Below, in pieces: positions 23,306 through 34,685 of a stretch of DNA of 64,000 nucleotides. Within the stretch, counting starts at the first letter, position 1. Every line of letters starts with the position of its first letter. The DNA is from Lucinisca nassula (lineage: Eukaryota; Mollusca; Bivalvia; Lucinida; Lucinidae). The position numbers were made by a program, and so were the translations under genes. The notes beneath the pieces were generated by a model, which saw nothing but the letters and a program-made list of their open reading frames with translations, was not told the origin of the DNA and searched no databases. The DNA is taken from positions 14,334,538 to 14,398,537 of the forward strand of contig OY757017.1 in assembly GCA_963580285.1 (NCBI GenBank), read 5' to 3'.

Positions 23306-23429
23306 TCTTGGCATATAGTCTAACAGAGCGTGCCTATATAACAATGGAAAAAAAATCAACTGGTGTTTTGTGCAAGAAGAATGTGACGCAAAGAGCTGTA
23401 GTTTTATGACATCACTCAAAAATTCTATG

Positions 23430-23995
23430 TGGTTAGACTAGCTAGGAAATGTTATTTTCTCACATCAAAAACTGTGGCAGGATTTCTTTAACAATGGCTA
23501 AAGGTTGGGGTTATTTGATGGTACAGACAGAATAACTGTTGATTTTTACTTCATTAGTGTGCTAGACTTGAAATAGATCAGCTCTAGTGTATGATTTGTT
23601 TGGTAATAAATCACTGTTTGTTGGTCTGTTGTAAGTAGACAAGTCACTGCCTGGTGCTAGGCCCTCGTGATTTGATCTGCTATACAACTGATCTCCAAAC
23701 TATGATTTTTTACTCAACAAATCACTTCTACAGCTGATCAATTTCTTAAATGAAAACTGTGTCACTTTTGAACCCTTATTTTGCTGTTCACTACAACCCC
23801 TATCTTTGCAAACAGTGTAGATCCAGATCAGATGGCTTCTGAAGAAGCCATCTGATCAGGATCTACACTGTTTGGCATTCACTTTATGAATTTGTAGCAA
23901 TTAATTGCATCAAGTAATTTGATTGGTTGATATACAGAAATGGGTGTGGCTTAAATGAATATTCAGCAAGATAAGGGTTAAATTTACAACATATA
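23430..23995 (+). repeat. Dispersed repeat, third relative of the 36-40 kb duplicated block
   Basis: It shares tattttctcacatcaaaaac, aatggctaaaggttggg, aaatagatcagctctagt and a hairpin at 23808-23876 (agatcagatggcttctga/gaagccatctgatc). It ends in sequence that supplies the exon 3 acceptor region (acatatattctcag). Confidence 0.7.
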
Positions 23996-24002
23996 TTCTC
24001 AG

Positions 24003-24098
24003 GTCCATATACTACGGCCACCATTTGTCCCACCTAAATGTAGAGATCAGCTGGCTGACTATGTGCTTCTTGCTAAAACCAGACTGGAAGATTTAAAG
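24003..24098 (+). CDS. FANCA: FANCA exon 3 of window
   Basis: The acceptor is atattctcag and the donor AAG|gtatgt. The exon is 96 bp, 32 codons, phase 0 on both sides. The peptide [20 protein letters not shown] continuing [11 protein letters not shown] is the best-conserved FANCA block here (vertebrates: VHILHPPLVP...LAKTRLADLK). A SINE-4 remnant starts about 7 bp after the exon. Confidence 0.93.
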
Positions 24099-24104
24099 GT
24101 ATGT

Positions 24105-24211
24105 TTATTTGTTTGATTTGAGGTTTACCAGTACTGGTGTGTGGTTTGTTTCAGCTCTGCATGGAAGCATCATGCAGCCCATCTATTTCTTCAAGCCCCG
24201 ATGGCCCGGGG
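24105..24211 (-). mobile_element. SINE-4 with internal deletion, at exon 3 donor
   Basis: tttgtttgatttgaggttt is joined directly to accagtactggtgtgtggt and gcatcatgcagcccatc. About 180 bp of the body is missing. Confidence 0.7.
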
Positions 24212-24253
24212 CCATTTAAAGGTATGTGCTTCACAAACTTCCAGTTCAAGAGC

Positions 24254-24540
24254 TTCCATTACGAAAACTTGCCTATACAAACACATTGTAAACTTTCCCG
24301 CTGAAAAAAAAAGAAAAATTTCAAGATAAAAAAAAATGTGATATTTTTTCTTATTTCTGCTCAAAATATAGATTGTGGGTTGTCGTTAGAACTGCCTCAT
24401 TGAGGCAGTTCTAACGAGTACCCACAATCTATATTATTGAGTAGAAATAAGAAAAATAAGTTTTACCCCTGGAAACCCCAGTCTTACTATATAAAAGAGA
24501 GGATCAATGGGATCAAATTATATAGGCATGTTTTCATGAT
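24254..24540 (+). mobile_element. PAL-B MITE
   Basis: The ends are cattacgaaaacttgccta and aggcatgttttcatgat (inverted). The central inverted repeat is gttagaactgcctcattgag with its inverse, flanked by atatagattgtgggt and its inverse. PAL-A and PAL-B share the palindromic centre but differ in ends. Confidence 0.8.
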
Positions 24541-24982
24541 TTTTTTCTGTAATATTATAGCTTGGAGACAAACTTGTCGATTTGTTGTATGCTTTTTGGT
24601 AATCTGCACTGTACTAAAAGTGGGAGGTTGGGTTGGTGTGAAGGTAATGTGTAGCTTCAGAGCTGAGGCATTCTACTGCTTTGGCTTTAGTAGGGTAAGG
24701 GCCAGTTTTGCTCACAGCAGGTGTGGGATGGGGGACTGTTTTTTTCTTCTACTGTATACTATCTTTCCTTTTTCTGATGCCCCATCTCTGTGGAGAAGGC
24801 TTGAGATGGATGGTTGCTAGCGCACTGAACTGTTGAGGTTAAAACTTGTAATTTTTATTCAATAAATGAACAGTTTTGTGCGTACCGAAGAATCTTTAAT
24901 GAGTATGGATTCAGTATAGGCATTTCCAACCCAAGGTATGGCTGGGCTGATCATTACAGAAAGTTGGAAGTGCTTGTATATG
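24541..24982. other. Intron 3 sequence without recognised features
   Basis: A 128-codon + strand open frame ends here (24437-24820), but it begins inside the PAL-B element, shows no domain I recognise and has no splice support. I treat it as chance. Confidence 0.5.
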
Positions 24983-25278
24983 TGTTTGTTTGATTTGAGG
25001 TTTAATGTCCCCGTCAACACTGTAAAGGTCATTTTGGAGACGTTGCTTCCAATTTGGTGGGACTTTTACCCGACATTGAGATGACATGACATCTCAAGGC
25101 CTGCCGCCCAATGAAACCAATTGTGTTTATAAGCATTGATGGGCCAATTCACACCGCATTGCCTGGGTAGGCTTAGATCCTCTAAGCTGTTTACCAGTAC
25201 TCGTGTGCGGGTCAGTTTCAGCTCTGCGTGGGAGCATCATGCAGCCCATCTATTTCTTCAAGCCCCGATGGGCGGGTG
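24983..25278 (-). mobile_element. SINE-4 copy, near full length
   Basis: tgtttgatttgaggtttaat opens it, gacattgagatgacatgaca is in the body, and cttcaagccccgatgggcgg closes it. Confidence 0.8.
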
Positions 25279-25329
25279 CTAAGGAAGTGCTTGTATAAGA
25301 TCCTTTTTCATGCATACCACAACATTTTT

Positions 25330-25615
25330 AGCTCGGCTGTTTTCGAAGAAAACAATGAGGTATTGTCATAGCTCTGGCGTCGTCTGCATCGTCGTGCAAA
25401 AACTTGGACATTTTGTAATATCTCTGTCATTACTGAACATATTTACTTGAAACTCAGACTAGTTGTTCATTATGAAAAGGGGAACTCATACCAATAGGTG
25501 AGGTAACCCTCAAAATATTTTTGGCACAGTTATGCCCCTTTTTCGACTTAGAATTTTTGTTTTCTAAAAGAAACTGCAGACGAGCGTTGGCACCTGCATG
25601 TGGTGCTCTTTTTTT
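25330..25615 (+). mobile_element. HL-9: truncated HL-type 5' end
   Basis: It follows a run of T with AGCTCGGCTGTTTTCGAAGA and an AACAATGAGGT-like arm, then gtcgtctgcatcgtcgtgc. This matches the hairpin plus CGTC-rich leader of other HL elements. It degenerates after a poly-T near 25610 and no 3' end was seen. Confidence 0.5.
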
Positions 25616-25689
25616 TTTTTTCAATTTAATATTCAGTATTTTTCCCTCAAAGTCATGCACAGTTTTTGGTCATGCAAACTGAATTTTTG

Positions 25690-26460
25690 TCTTATTCTGC
25701 ACACATGGTCGACAATTTGTCTTTGTGTGCACACATGTCCAAAAGTTGTCTTTAGGTGTACACATGTCCACAAATTTCTTTTTCTGCACACATGTTCAAC
25801 AATTTGTCTTTGCACACATGTCCAAATATTTGTCTTTAGGTGTACACATGTCCAGAAATGTGCCTTTAGATGTACACATGTCCAAAAATTTATCTTCTTC
25901 TGCACACCTGTTCAACAATTTGTCTTTGTGTGCACACATGTCCAAAAGTTGTCTTTAGATGTACACATGTTCAAATATTTGTCTTTTTCTGCACACATGT
26001 TCAACAATTTGTCTTTGTATGCACACAGGTTCAAAAATTTGTCTTTGTATGCACACATGTTAAAAAACTTGTCTGTAGGTGTACACATGTCCAAAAATTT
26101 GTCTTTTTCTGCACAAATGTTCAACAATTTATCTTTGTGTGGAAATATTGCCAGAATTTGTCTTGGTATGCACATGTGTCAAAGAATTTGTCTTTGTGTG
26201 CTCACGTCTAAATATTTGTCTTTGTATGCAAACATTGCCAGAATTTGTCTTTGTGTGCACATGTGTCAAAGAATTTGTCTTTGTGTGCACACATGTCCAA
26301 ATATTTTTCTTTGTGTGCAAACATTGCCAGAAATTGTCTTTTTGTTCAAACATTGCCAGAATTTGTCTTTGTGTGCACATGTGTCCAAAAATGTGTCCTT
26401 ATAAGCACACATGTCCATGTCCAAAATATTATCTTTGTGTGCACACATGTCCAAACACAC
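25690..26460. repeat. Minisatellite, about 30-bp unit
   Basis: About 25 units of tttgtctttgtgtgcacaca plus tgtccaaaaa, with variants gtgcaaacattgccagaa and gtgcacatgtgtcaaagaa in the 3' half. Because units are near multiples of three, open frames of 80-268 codons appear in several frames on both strands; the + strand frame 25598-26404 is a Cys/Val/His-rich repeat with no start context or splice signal. Not accepted as a gene. Confidence 0.88.
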
Positions 26461-26918
26461 ATTTTCTTTTGTAACAGCCAGATCAGATGAGCAGTGGCAT
26501 AAGCTGTTATTTAAGATCGCTTAACAAAGGCAGAAGTTTTGTTGCTTCTCTGCCTGCCAGTCTGTACATGTATAGAATCATACTGTACAAACCTGTGCAC
26601 CGAAACATGCCCTAGTGGTGTTTACAGGGCCGTCACAATCCCCACTATTAATGCAAACAGAAATTTGTCGGTGCCCCATGCTATAAAACGTTTTTCGTGC
26701 TCAACTCCCTGCAGCATGAAAATTTTGCCCTTCTCATAAATTTTAAAATGCCAACAATTGTTGGCATTGTAAAATTTATGAGCAGGACAAATAGCATTCT
26801 CTACTGATCTGAGCAGGAAAGCAGCCCCATTTGGTAGTATTTTAATATTTATATGCAGTACCAATTTCATTCTTAACTGAAAAATGTGCTTATAACCTCA
26901 GGGCCGGGTTGTTGTTGA
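26461..26918. repeat. Mostly unrecognised; palindrome at 26733-26782
   Basis: The palindrome has arms ctcataaattttaaaatgcc and its near-perfect inverse around ccaacaattgttgg. The remainder shows no gene or known repeat. Confidence 0.6.
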
Positions 26919-27180
26919 TTTATCATCAAATGAACACCCCCCTAAACCCAACTTTATATAGAGAAAACTGGGGTTTAAGGGGGTTTACATTATTTTTCTT
27001 ATTTCTGCTCCAAGACATAGGTTGTGGGTGCACGTTAGTAATGAGGCAGTTCTAACGAGCACCCACAACCTATGTTTGAAGTAAAAATAACAAAAATATG
27101 ACAGATTTTCATTAGAAAAGAAACCATTTTGGAGCTGTGAAGAATGCACTATGTCGCACGAGTGTGTTATCGTAATGATG
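26919..27180 (+). mobile_element. PAL-A MITE with part of centre deleted
   Basis: It runs from atcatcaaatgaacacccc to gtgtgttatcgtaatgatg. The left half of the central inverted repeat has lost gaaccgcc (reads cacgttagtaatgaggcag). Confidence 0.75.
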
Positions 27181-27242
27181 GTGGGATCTAATCAATTACA
27201 GTATTTTTATAGTACAGCTCCTGATTTGTTTCTATATTTCAG

Positions 27243-27296
27243 GAATCATTAGAGGTGTCTGTTCAAGATGATCTGAAGTCAGTAGATGAAAGCAAG
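27243..27296 (+). CDS. FANCA: FANCA exon 4 of window
   Basis: The acceptor is ctatatttcag and the donor AAG|gtaata. The exon is 54 bp, 18 codons, phase 0: ESLEVSVQDDLKSVDESK. It aligns in position and charge with the poorly conserved vertebrate stretch after LADLK. Confidence comes from splice sites, phase and order rather than strong identity. Confidence 0.75.
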
Positions 27297-27540
27297 GTAA
27301 TATCTGCTCAGGGAATTTTAACTGGAATGTTTGTTGGTTTTAGAGAAATATGTTTTTGTTTTTCTCCATTAAAAATATGTTATACATCTTTACAAGAAGC
27401 TCTAGTATGTCAAGTCTGTAGTCACAGTATAAATAGTTTATGGGGAATGAAAGACAATTTCAGGGGAGGCAACTTCTTCAAAAATAATTTGTTCCCCCAC
27501 ATCAGCTAGGGGTCAAATTCTTTCCTAGTAGACCCTTTTT

Positions 27541-30500
27541 AGCTCAACGTCACGTAGTGACGAGGTGAGCTTTTGGGATCACTTTTTGTCCGTCGTTCGT
27601 TGTACGTGGGTGCGTCCGTGCGTAAACAATTTCTTAAACGACATCTCCTCCTAAACCACTGATTGGATTTTGACCAAACTTCACAGGAATGATCCTTAGG
27701 TGGTCCCCTTTCAAAGTTGTTCAAATGGTTCCGGTCCGTTGCACATATGGGTCACAGGAGCCCAAAATAGATTTTTTTCACTGAAAACTTAAAAAATCTT
27801 CTTCTCTGAATCCACAAGGTCCAGGTCTTTGATATTTGGTATGAAGCTTCATCTAGTGGACCCCTACCAAGATTGTTCAAATTATAGTGCTGGGGCCAAA
27901 AATGGCCCCTCCCTGGGGCCCTTTGGTTTTACATGGGCTTATATAGGGAAAATCTTTAAAAATCTTCTTCTCTGAAACCGCAAGGCCCAGGTCTTTGATA
28001 TTTGGTATGTAGCTTCATCTGGTGGACCCCTACCAAGATTGTTCAAATTATAATGCTGGGACCAAAAATGCCCCTGCCCTGGGGCCCTTTGGTTTTACAT
28101 GGGCTTATATAGGGAATATCTTTAAAAATTTTCTTCTCTGAAAACCGCAAGGCCCAGGTCTTTGATATTTTGTATGAAGCTTCATCTAGTGGACCCCTAC
28201 TAAAATTGTTCAAATTATAGTGCTGGGACCAAAGATGCCCCCGCCCCAGGGCCCTTTGGTTTTACATGGGCTTATATAGGGAAAATCTTAAAAAATCTTC
28301 TTCTCTGAAACCGCAAGGCCCAGGTCTTTGATATTTGGAATGAAGCTTCATCTAGTGGACCCCTACCAAGATTGTTCAAATTATAGTGCTGGGGCCAAAA
28401 ATCCCCCCCGCCCTGGGGCCCTTTGGTTATACATGGGCTTATATAGGGAAAATCTTTAAAAATCTTCTTCTCTATAACTGCAAGGCCCAGGTCTTTGATA
28501 TTTGGTATGAAGCTTCATCTAGTGGACCCCTATCAAGATTGTTCAAATTATAGTGCTGGGGCCAAAAATGCCCCCACCCGGGGGCCCTTTGGTTTTACAT
28601 GGGCTTATATAGGGAAAATCTTTAAAAATTTTCTTCTCTGAAACTGCAAGACCCAGGTCTTTGTTATTTGTTATGAAGCTTCATCTTGTAAACCTCTACC
28701 AAGATTGTGCAAATTATAGCCCTGGGCCCAAAAATGCCCCCGCCACGGGGCCCTTTGGTTTTACATGGGCTTATATAGGGAAAATCTTTAAAAATCTTCT
28801 TCTCTGAAACCGCAAGGCCCAGGTCTTTGATGTTTGGTATGTAGCTTCGTCTGGTGGACCCCTACCAGGATTGTTCAAATTATAGTGCTGGGGCCAAAAA
28901 TGCCCCCGTCTCGGGGGCCCTTTGGGTTTACATAGACTTATATAGGGAAAATCTTTAAAAATCTTCTTCTGTGAAACCACAAGGCCTAGGTCTTTGATAT
29001 TTGGTGTGAAATTTCATCTAGTGGACCTCTATCAAGATTGTTCAAATTATAGCCCTGGGGCCAAAAATGCCCCTGCCCCGGGTCCCTTTGGTTTTACATA
29101 GACTTATATGGGGAAAATCTTGAAAAATCTTCTTCTCTTAAACCATAAGGCCCAGGTCTTTGATATTTGGTATGAAGCTTCATCTAGTGGACCTCTACCA
29201 TTAGATTGTTCACATTATAGCCCCCGGGCCACAAATGCCCCCGCCCCAGGGCCCTTTGGTTTTACATAGACTTATATATATATTTGATGTTTGGTATGTA
29301 GCTTCATCTGGTGGACCCCTACCAGGATTGTTCAAATTATAGTGCTGGGGCCAAAAATGCCCCTGTCTCGGGAGCCCTTTGGTTTTACATAGACTTATAT
29401 AGGGAAAATCTTTAAAAATCTTCTTCTGTGAAACCACAAGGCCTAGGTCTTTGATATTTGGTGTGAAATTTCATCTAGTGGACCTCTATCAAGATTGTTC
29501 AAATTATAGCCCTGGGGCCAAAAATGCCCCTGCCCCGGGTCCCTTTGGTTTTACATAGACTTATATGGGAAAATCTTGAAAAATCTTCTTCTCTTAAACC
29601 ATAAGGCCCAGGTCTTTGATATTTGGTATGAAGCTTCATCTAGTGGACCTCTACCATTAGATGGTTCACATTATAGCCCCCGGGCCACAAATGCCCCCGC
29701 CCCAGGGCCCTTTGGTTTTACATAGACTTATATAGAGATAATCTTTGAAAATCTTCTTTCTTGAAACCGCAAGGCCCAGGTCTTTGATATTTGGTGTGAA
29801 GCTTCATCTAGTGGACCTCTATCAAGATTGTTTAAATTATAACCCTGAGGCCAAAAATGCCCGGGGGCCCTTTGGTTTACATGGGCTTATATAGGAATAT
29901 CTTCAAAAATCTTCTTCTCTGAAACCGCAAGGCCCAGGTCTTTGATATTTGATATGAAGCTTCATCTAGTGGACCCCTACCAAGATTGATCAAATTATAG
30001 TGCTGGAGCCAAAAATGCCTCCGCCCCGGGGCCCTTTGGTTTTACACGGGCTTATATAGGGAAAATCTTTAAAAATCTTCTTCTCTGAAACTGCAAGGCC
30101 CAAGTCTTTGCTATTTGGTATGAAGCTTCATCTAGTTGACCCCTGCCAAGATTGTTCAAATTAAAGTGCTGGGACCAAAAATGCCCCCGCCCCGGGGCCC
30201 TTTGGTTTTACATAGGCTTATGTAAGGAAAATCTTGAAAAATCTTCTTCTCTGAAACCACAAGGCCTAGGTCTTTGATATTTGGTATGAAGCTTCAGCTA
30301 GTGAACCTCTACCAAGATTGTTCAAATTATAGCCCTGAGGCCAAAAATGCCCCCGCCTCAGGGCCCTTTGGTTTTACATAGACTTATATCGGGAAAATCT
30401 TTAAAAATCTTCTTCTGGCAAATTTGGTCTGTGAAACCCCTAGGCCTAGGTCTTTGATATTTGGTGTGAAATTTCTTCTAGTGGACCTCTATCAAGATTG

Positions 30501-30810
30501 TTCAAATTATAGCCTGGGGCCAAAAATGCCCCAACCCCGAGACCCTTTGGTTTTACATAGACTTATATTGGAAAATCTTTAAAAATCTTCTTCTATGAAA
30601 CTGCAAGGCCCATGTATTTGATATTTGGTATGGAGCTTCATCTAGTGGACAATTATAGCCTTTGTTGATATTTGGTATGAAGCTTCACCTTTTTAGACCT
30701 CCCTCAACATTATGCACATTATAACCTTGGGGTCAATAATGGCCCTCCCCGGGGCCCACTTGTTACTCTGTGGATCAGGTGAGCGATCCAGGGCCATCAT
30801 GGCCCTCTTG
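27541..30810 (+). mobile_element. HL-6: HL-type element, 3270 bp
   Basis: The 5' hairpin AGCTCAACGTCACGTAG...GGTGAGCT is at 27541-27571, followed by a gtccgtcgttcg-type leader. The core holds 166-bp units (marker gaagcttcatctagtggacc), the same core as the second core of HL-3, with one internal larger duplication (about 28810-29260 repeated at 29300-29720). The 3' end is tcaggtgagc (30775-30784), hairpin GGGCCAT-c-ATGGCCC (30791-30805), CTTG (30807-30810), then TTT. Flanks on the two sides are halves of one IR-K element (27455-27540 and 30811-30880). Confidence 0.77.
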
Positions 30811-30894
30811 TTTCATAGAGGCTCAGGTCATAGGATTGCAAACAGGAAGTCCTGAAAGTTGTTTCCCTTACAGTAATGGCAGAAAATATGGCAT

Positions 30895-31125
30895 TGGCCA
30901 GTTGTTCAAAACAAACAATGTCATAAGTTAATGTATCTTTTAAATGGTAATGATATGCTAATGTTTTTGCTGAAAAGTTGTGAGTAGCTTTTAATGCAAA
31001 AGCCACTCACATTTTTTCCAGTAAAATACCACTGTATTAGATATTGCACTTGCTCGAACATTTAAGATTTTGATTTTTACCACTTATGGGCTTGTTAAGC
31101 TAATGATACTTTGAACAACTGTTTC
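30895..31125 (+). mobile_element. MITE-L copy
   Basis: tggccagttgttcaaaacaa opens it, the hairpin tgagtagcttttaatgcaaaagccactca is in the centre, and ctaatgatactttgaacaactg closes it. Copies are at 41046, 44690, 47828 and 57128. Confidence 0.7.
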
Positions 31126-31371
31126 GGGATGTATACTTTCTTTTAATCAAAAGTTGAGTGAAAATTGCTTCATAAATAAAGCCCTGTATCACACACTGTG
31201 AATCACAAGACATAGGTGTGAACCTAGCTATACCTTTTTCCTATATTGCTGTAGGGAAAATTCATGAAATTTGGTCAATATGGCTGTATAGCAATTCTGA
31301 TACAGATAAAACTGATCTGTAAGCACAAATAAAATTCAGGTGTGTAAAAGAAAAATGATAACAAGTTTCAT

Positions 31372-31855
31372 TACATGATGTCTGGTCTGAGAATGTAATA
31401 ACATCATATAATAAATTAGATAATCCACTAGTGGATTAAATATGCAAATGAGTTAGATACGCCCCGTAGCGTTACATATACAACATCCTTAACGACTTCG
31501 CATTTTCTTTTGGCGGAATATTGACACTTTTGTAAAACAGTCATGAATAAAATGCATTTTAAGGGTTATATGATAAACAGAATCTTGCATTCGTGCTCAT
31601 GTATAGAAGCCTCCGTGGTGTAGTGGTTACGCTACTCGCCTTGTAAACCAGGGGTCACAGGATCGATCCCGGGCTTCTACAGACTTTCGGATGAGTCTTT
31701 AAACCGAGGTCCCGTCTCCATATGACCTTAGCTGTTGGTGGGACGTAAAACTCAAGCACTCACTCGTGCTCATGTATTATTAAATTTATTAAACGAGTTG
31801 AGGAAAAGAGATGAAATGCTTCAATAATACATGAATACTCATTTAAGATCCTTTA
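31372..31855 (+). mobile_element. MITE-C copy carrying a SINE-1 insertion
   Basis: gataatccactagtggatta and gcgttacatatacaacatcc match copies at 40718 and 52425. It is interrupted by the SINE-1 at 31606-31765, with a 14-bp target duplication, tcgtgctcatgtat, on both sides (31592-31605 and right after the SINE). Confidence 0.8.
31606..31765 (+). mobile_element. SINE-1, full length with 14-bp target duplication
   Basis: The tRNA-Thr-like head GCCTCCGTGGTGTAGTGGTT has anticodon-loop-like cttgtaa and B-box GATCGATCCC. The body is gatgagtctttaaaccgagg and the end gttggtgggacgtaaaactc. Flanking tcgtgctcatgtat repeats show retroposition. It is not a tRNA gene: the 3' half does not fold into an acceptor stem. 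Confidence 0.88.
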
Positions 31856-31857
31856 TA

Positions 31858-31980
31858 TGGTGATTTATACTGGTTAACCGCTTACGTATTAGCCCGCCCA
31901 GGAAAAGTGTGGATAGGAAAACTGACTGGCTCAAAAATGACTTAAGGGCTGTTAAACTCCGATACAAACAAACAAAAGAA
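31858..31980 (+). mobile_element. SINE-3 3' fragment
   Basis: tggttaaccgcttacgtatt, gcccgcccaggaaaagtgtg and ttaaactccgatacaaac match SINE-3. The following stretch 31981-32365 holds nothing I recognise. Confidence 0.65.
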
Positions 31981-32366
31981 CAAAATATTAAAAGACACTG
32001 ATGTGACTGCATGGCTGAACAGTCTGATCCGACCTGACATGCCAAGTTTTGCACATACAAATGTGTACCTTTACATGTGAATAAGCTCAGTCATTCTGTT
32101 GTAGATAGATGTTATTTTTGCCCTTACCATTTGAAAAATGGTGGAATGGGCATATAGTGTTATCCCTGTATATCCATTCCCATTCGCTACTGTGGCTTCA
32201 CCCGCGTCAGCGTCTGTGTCCGAGATGGCATTGGCAATTTGCTTTTAAGTTTTTTATTAGTGTCACAACTGCCAAGCGGGGGCGTCTGTGTCCCTTGGAC
32301 ACTCACCCAGTGTACATTGTTTCATCTAGAGTGACACTTCAATAACTCAAACAAAGTCTGTGAACA

Positions 32367-33545
32367 TCACGAAAACATGCCTATATATTTTTTGACCCAC
32401 TTGAACCCCACTTTTATTTAGTAAAACTGAGATTTACAGGGGTAAACCATATTTTTTTTTTCTGCTCTAAAATATAGATTGTGGGTACTTGTCAGAACCG
32501 CCTCATCAATGCGCTTCTAAGGAGTACCAACATTCTATATTTTGAGCAGAAATAAGAAAAATATCACAATTTTTCAACTTAAAATTTTCATTTTTTTGGC
32601 GATAAAGGTTACAATGTATTTGTATAAGCATGTTTTCGTAATGAATTAACACCCGCTAAACCCCACTTTATAAAGAGAAAACTGGAGTTTTTCGTAGGTA
32701 TGCAATATTTTCTTATTTCTACTCCAAAAAGGTTGTGGGTACACGTTCATTATGAAAACACGCCTATATATAAATACATTGTAATCTTTATCGCCGGAAA
32801 AATGAAAATTTTAAGATAAAAAATTGTGATATTTTTCTTATTTCTGCTCAAAATATAGATTGTGGTACTCATTAGCTAACAAGTACCCACAATATATATT
32901 TTAGATACTCATTAGAACCGCCTCATGGAGGCAGTTCTAATGAGTACCCACAATCTATATTTTGGAGCAGATATACGAAAAATAAGGTTTACCCCTACAA
33001 ACCCCAGTTTTACTATATAAAAGTGGGGTTCAAGGGGGTCAAAATTATATAGGCGTGTTTTCGTGAGGTAGAACCGACTCAATGAGATTGTTCTCAAGGG
33101 CACCCACAACCTATGTTTGCCGTATAAATAAGAAAAATATCATGGATTTTCATCATAAAAGTAGCCATTTTGAAGTTGTGAAAAAATGCACTATGTTGCA
33201 CAGGAATAGTGCGTTATTGTAATGTATTTGTCATGGCTTATTCAGACTCACTCGAGTATAAGAGAAAATTATGATAACACACCCGTGCAACATAGTGCAT
33301 TTATTCACATCCCCAAAATGGCTACTTTTAGCACGAAAATCTGTGATAGTTCACATATTGTTACTGCAAATATAGATTGTGGGTACTTGTTAGAACCGCC
33401 TCAATGAGGCGGTTCTAACGAGTACCCACAACCTATGTCTTGGAGCAGAAATAAGAAAAATAATGCTAACACCCATAAACCCCAGTTTTCTCTATATAAA
33501 GTGGGGTTCAGGGGGTTTTCATTTCACGGCTTGTTCGCGTGATGT
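32367..33545. mobile_element. Cluster of PAL-B and PAL-A MITEs
   Basis: In order: PAL-B 32367-32643; half element 32644-32745; PAL-B 32746-33065; half PAL-A 33066-33221; and a reversed PAL-A 33270-33545 ending cggcttgttcgcgtgatg. The 33270 copy has a perfect 20-bp-plus central inverted repeat (aaccgcctcaatgaggcggtt). Confidence 0.75.
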
Positions 33546-33797
33546 TTTTCCATATATTTAGATTTATTTAAAGAGGTTTTGAAAACATAAGTTGTGTGCA
33601 GGGATAACTATCGGTTGAGAGTTTGAGAGATTTGCTCATTTGTTTGTCCGAAATCTCATCGAAATGGCCTAAATGGGAGGAAAATCTCGTAGCTAAATGT
33701 AATTGAGGTGAAGATTTTGCAAAATCTTCTCATTGAAAATTAACGGTTTCTCAAAAGTTTTGGCTGAATAAGATATTTTCTCTCATGTAATTCTATA

Positions 33798-33990
33798 AGC
33801 TTCTGTGGCCTAGTGGGTAAGAGCACAGATTCTTAATCATTAGGTCTCTCATCGCTGTGGTTCAAGCTGCGCTCAGGCCACAAGTGAGACGCTAAGTTCT
33901 GCAACTTAAGGTCATGTGGCTTTTCTCAGGGTAATCCAGTTTTCTTCCACCTCTGATTAACTATCTGCTCAAAATAAGTGAAGTAATCCA
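33798..33990 (+). mobile_element. SINE-2 copy
   Basis: The head CTTCTGTGGCCTAGTGGGT has ttcttaatcatta in the anticodon region (tRNA-Lys-like) and GGTTCAAGC as B-box. The body holds agttctgcaacttaaggtca and the tail agtgaagtaatcc. Confidence 0.75.
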
Positions 33991-34159
33991 TACCCGCCCA
34001 TGGTGTACACATTAGAATCACCTCAATGAGGCCATTCTAATGAGTACACACATCGTTCCCTTATTTTATAGAAGAGCTTAAAGATAACCTTCAGTCATCC
34101 CCATTATTTCTCATAGTCTGTTCTAAAATTAACCTCAGTAATTCGAGCTGCCCCTATTC

Positions 34160-34391
34160 ATTACAAAAACATGCCTATACAAATAAATTATAACCTTTAT
34201 TGCAAAAAAAATGAACAATTTTGAGATGAAAAATTTTGATATTTTTCTTATTTCTGCTCTGACGATCACCCACTATCTATATTTTAGAGCAGAAATAAGA
34301 AAAGTAAGATTTACCCCTGTAAACCCCAGTTTTACTATAAAAAAGTGGGGTTCAATGGGGTCAAAATTATATAGGCGTGTTTTCGTGATGT
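34160..34391 (+). mobile_element. PAL-B MITE, centre deleted
   Basis: The ends cattacaaaaacatgcctat and ataggcgtgttttcgtgatg are intact; most of the central palindrome is missing. Confidence 0.7.
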
Positions 34392-34522
34392 GAAAACAAA
34401 TTTTCATGGTCCTAAAGATATTTGAGCAATTGAAGTTCGACTGTATGGAATAATTAAAATCAGGTGAGCAATAAAGGACGATCTTAGCTCTCTTGTATTG
34501 GGACCCCTATGTTCTATTTTAG

Positions 34523-34611
34523 CAACAAGAACAACTACAAACTGAAGTTGAGAATGCTGTGAGTCTGTTCACTACAAGTGGTAAAATACCATCGTCCATC
34601 ATGGAGGCAAG
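34523..34611 (+). CDS. FANCA: FANCA exon 5 of window
   Basis: The acceptor is gttctattttag and the donor AG|gtaact. The exon is 89 bp: 29 codons plus AG, phase 2. The peptide contains VENAVSLFTTSGKIPSSIME, aligning with vertebrate [20 protein letters not shown]. The AG is completed by C of exon 6 to give the Ser of EAS-IF. A mariner element is inserted at the TA of gtaactA, so only five intronic bases separate exon and TSD. Confidence 0.93.
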
Positions 34612-34685
34612 GTAACTACGAGGACTATTCAAATATGAATGCAACTAAGCACATAAAAGTGATTCCGTGATTTTCGATGAAAAAT

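Noticed and set aside
24437..24820. 127-codon + strand open frame
   Set aside because: Starts inside a PAL-B MITE, no recognisable domain, no codon-usage or splice support.
25598..26404. 268-codon Cys/His/Val-rich open frame
   Set aside because: It is the translation of a 30-bp minisatellite that is open in several frames on both strands; no splice or start support.
31606..31680. tRNA-Thr-like sequence
   Set aside because: Head of SINE-1: no complete cloverleaf, followed by the SINE body and bracketed by target duplications. The same holds for the Lys-like heads at 57867 and 58273.
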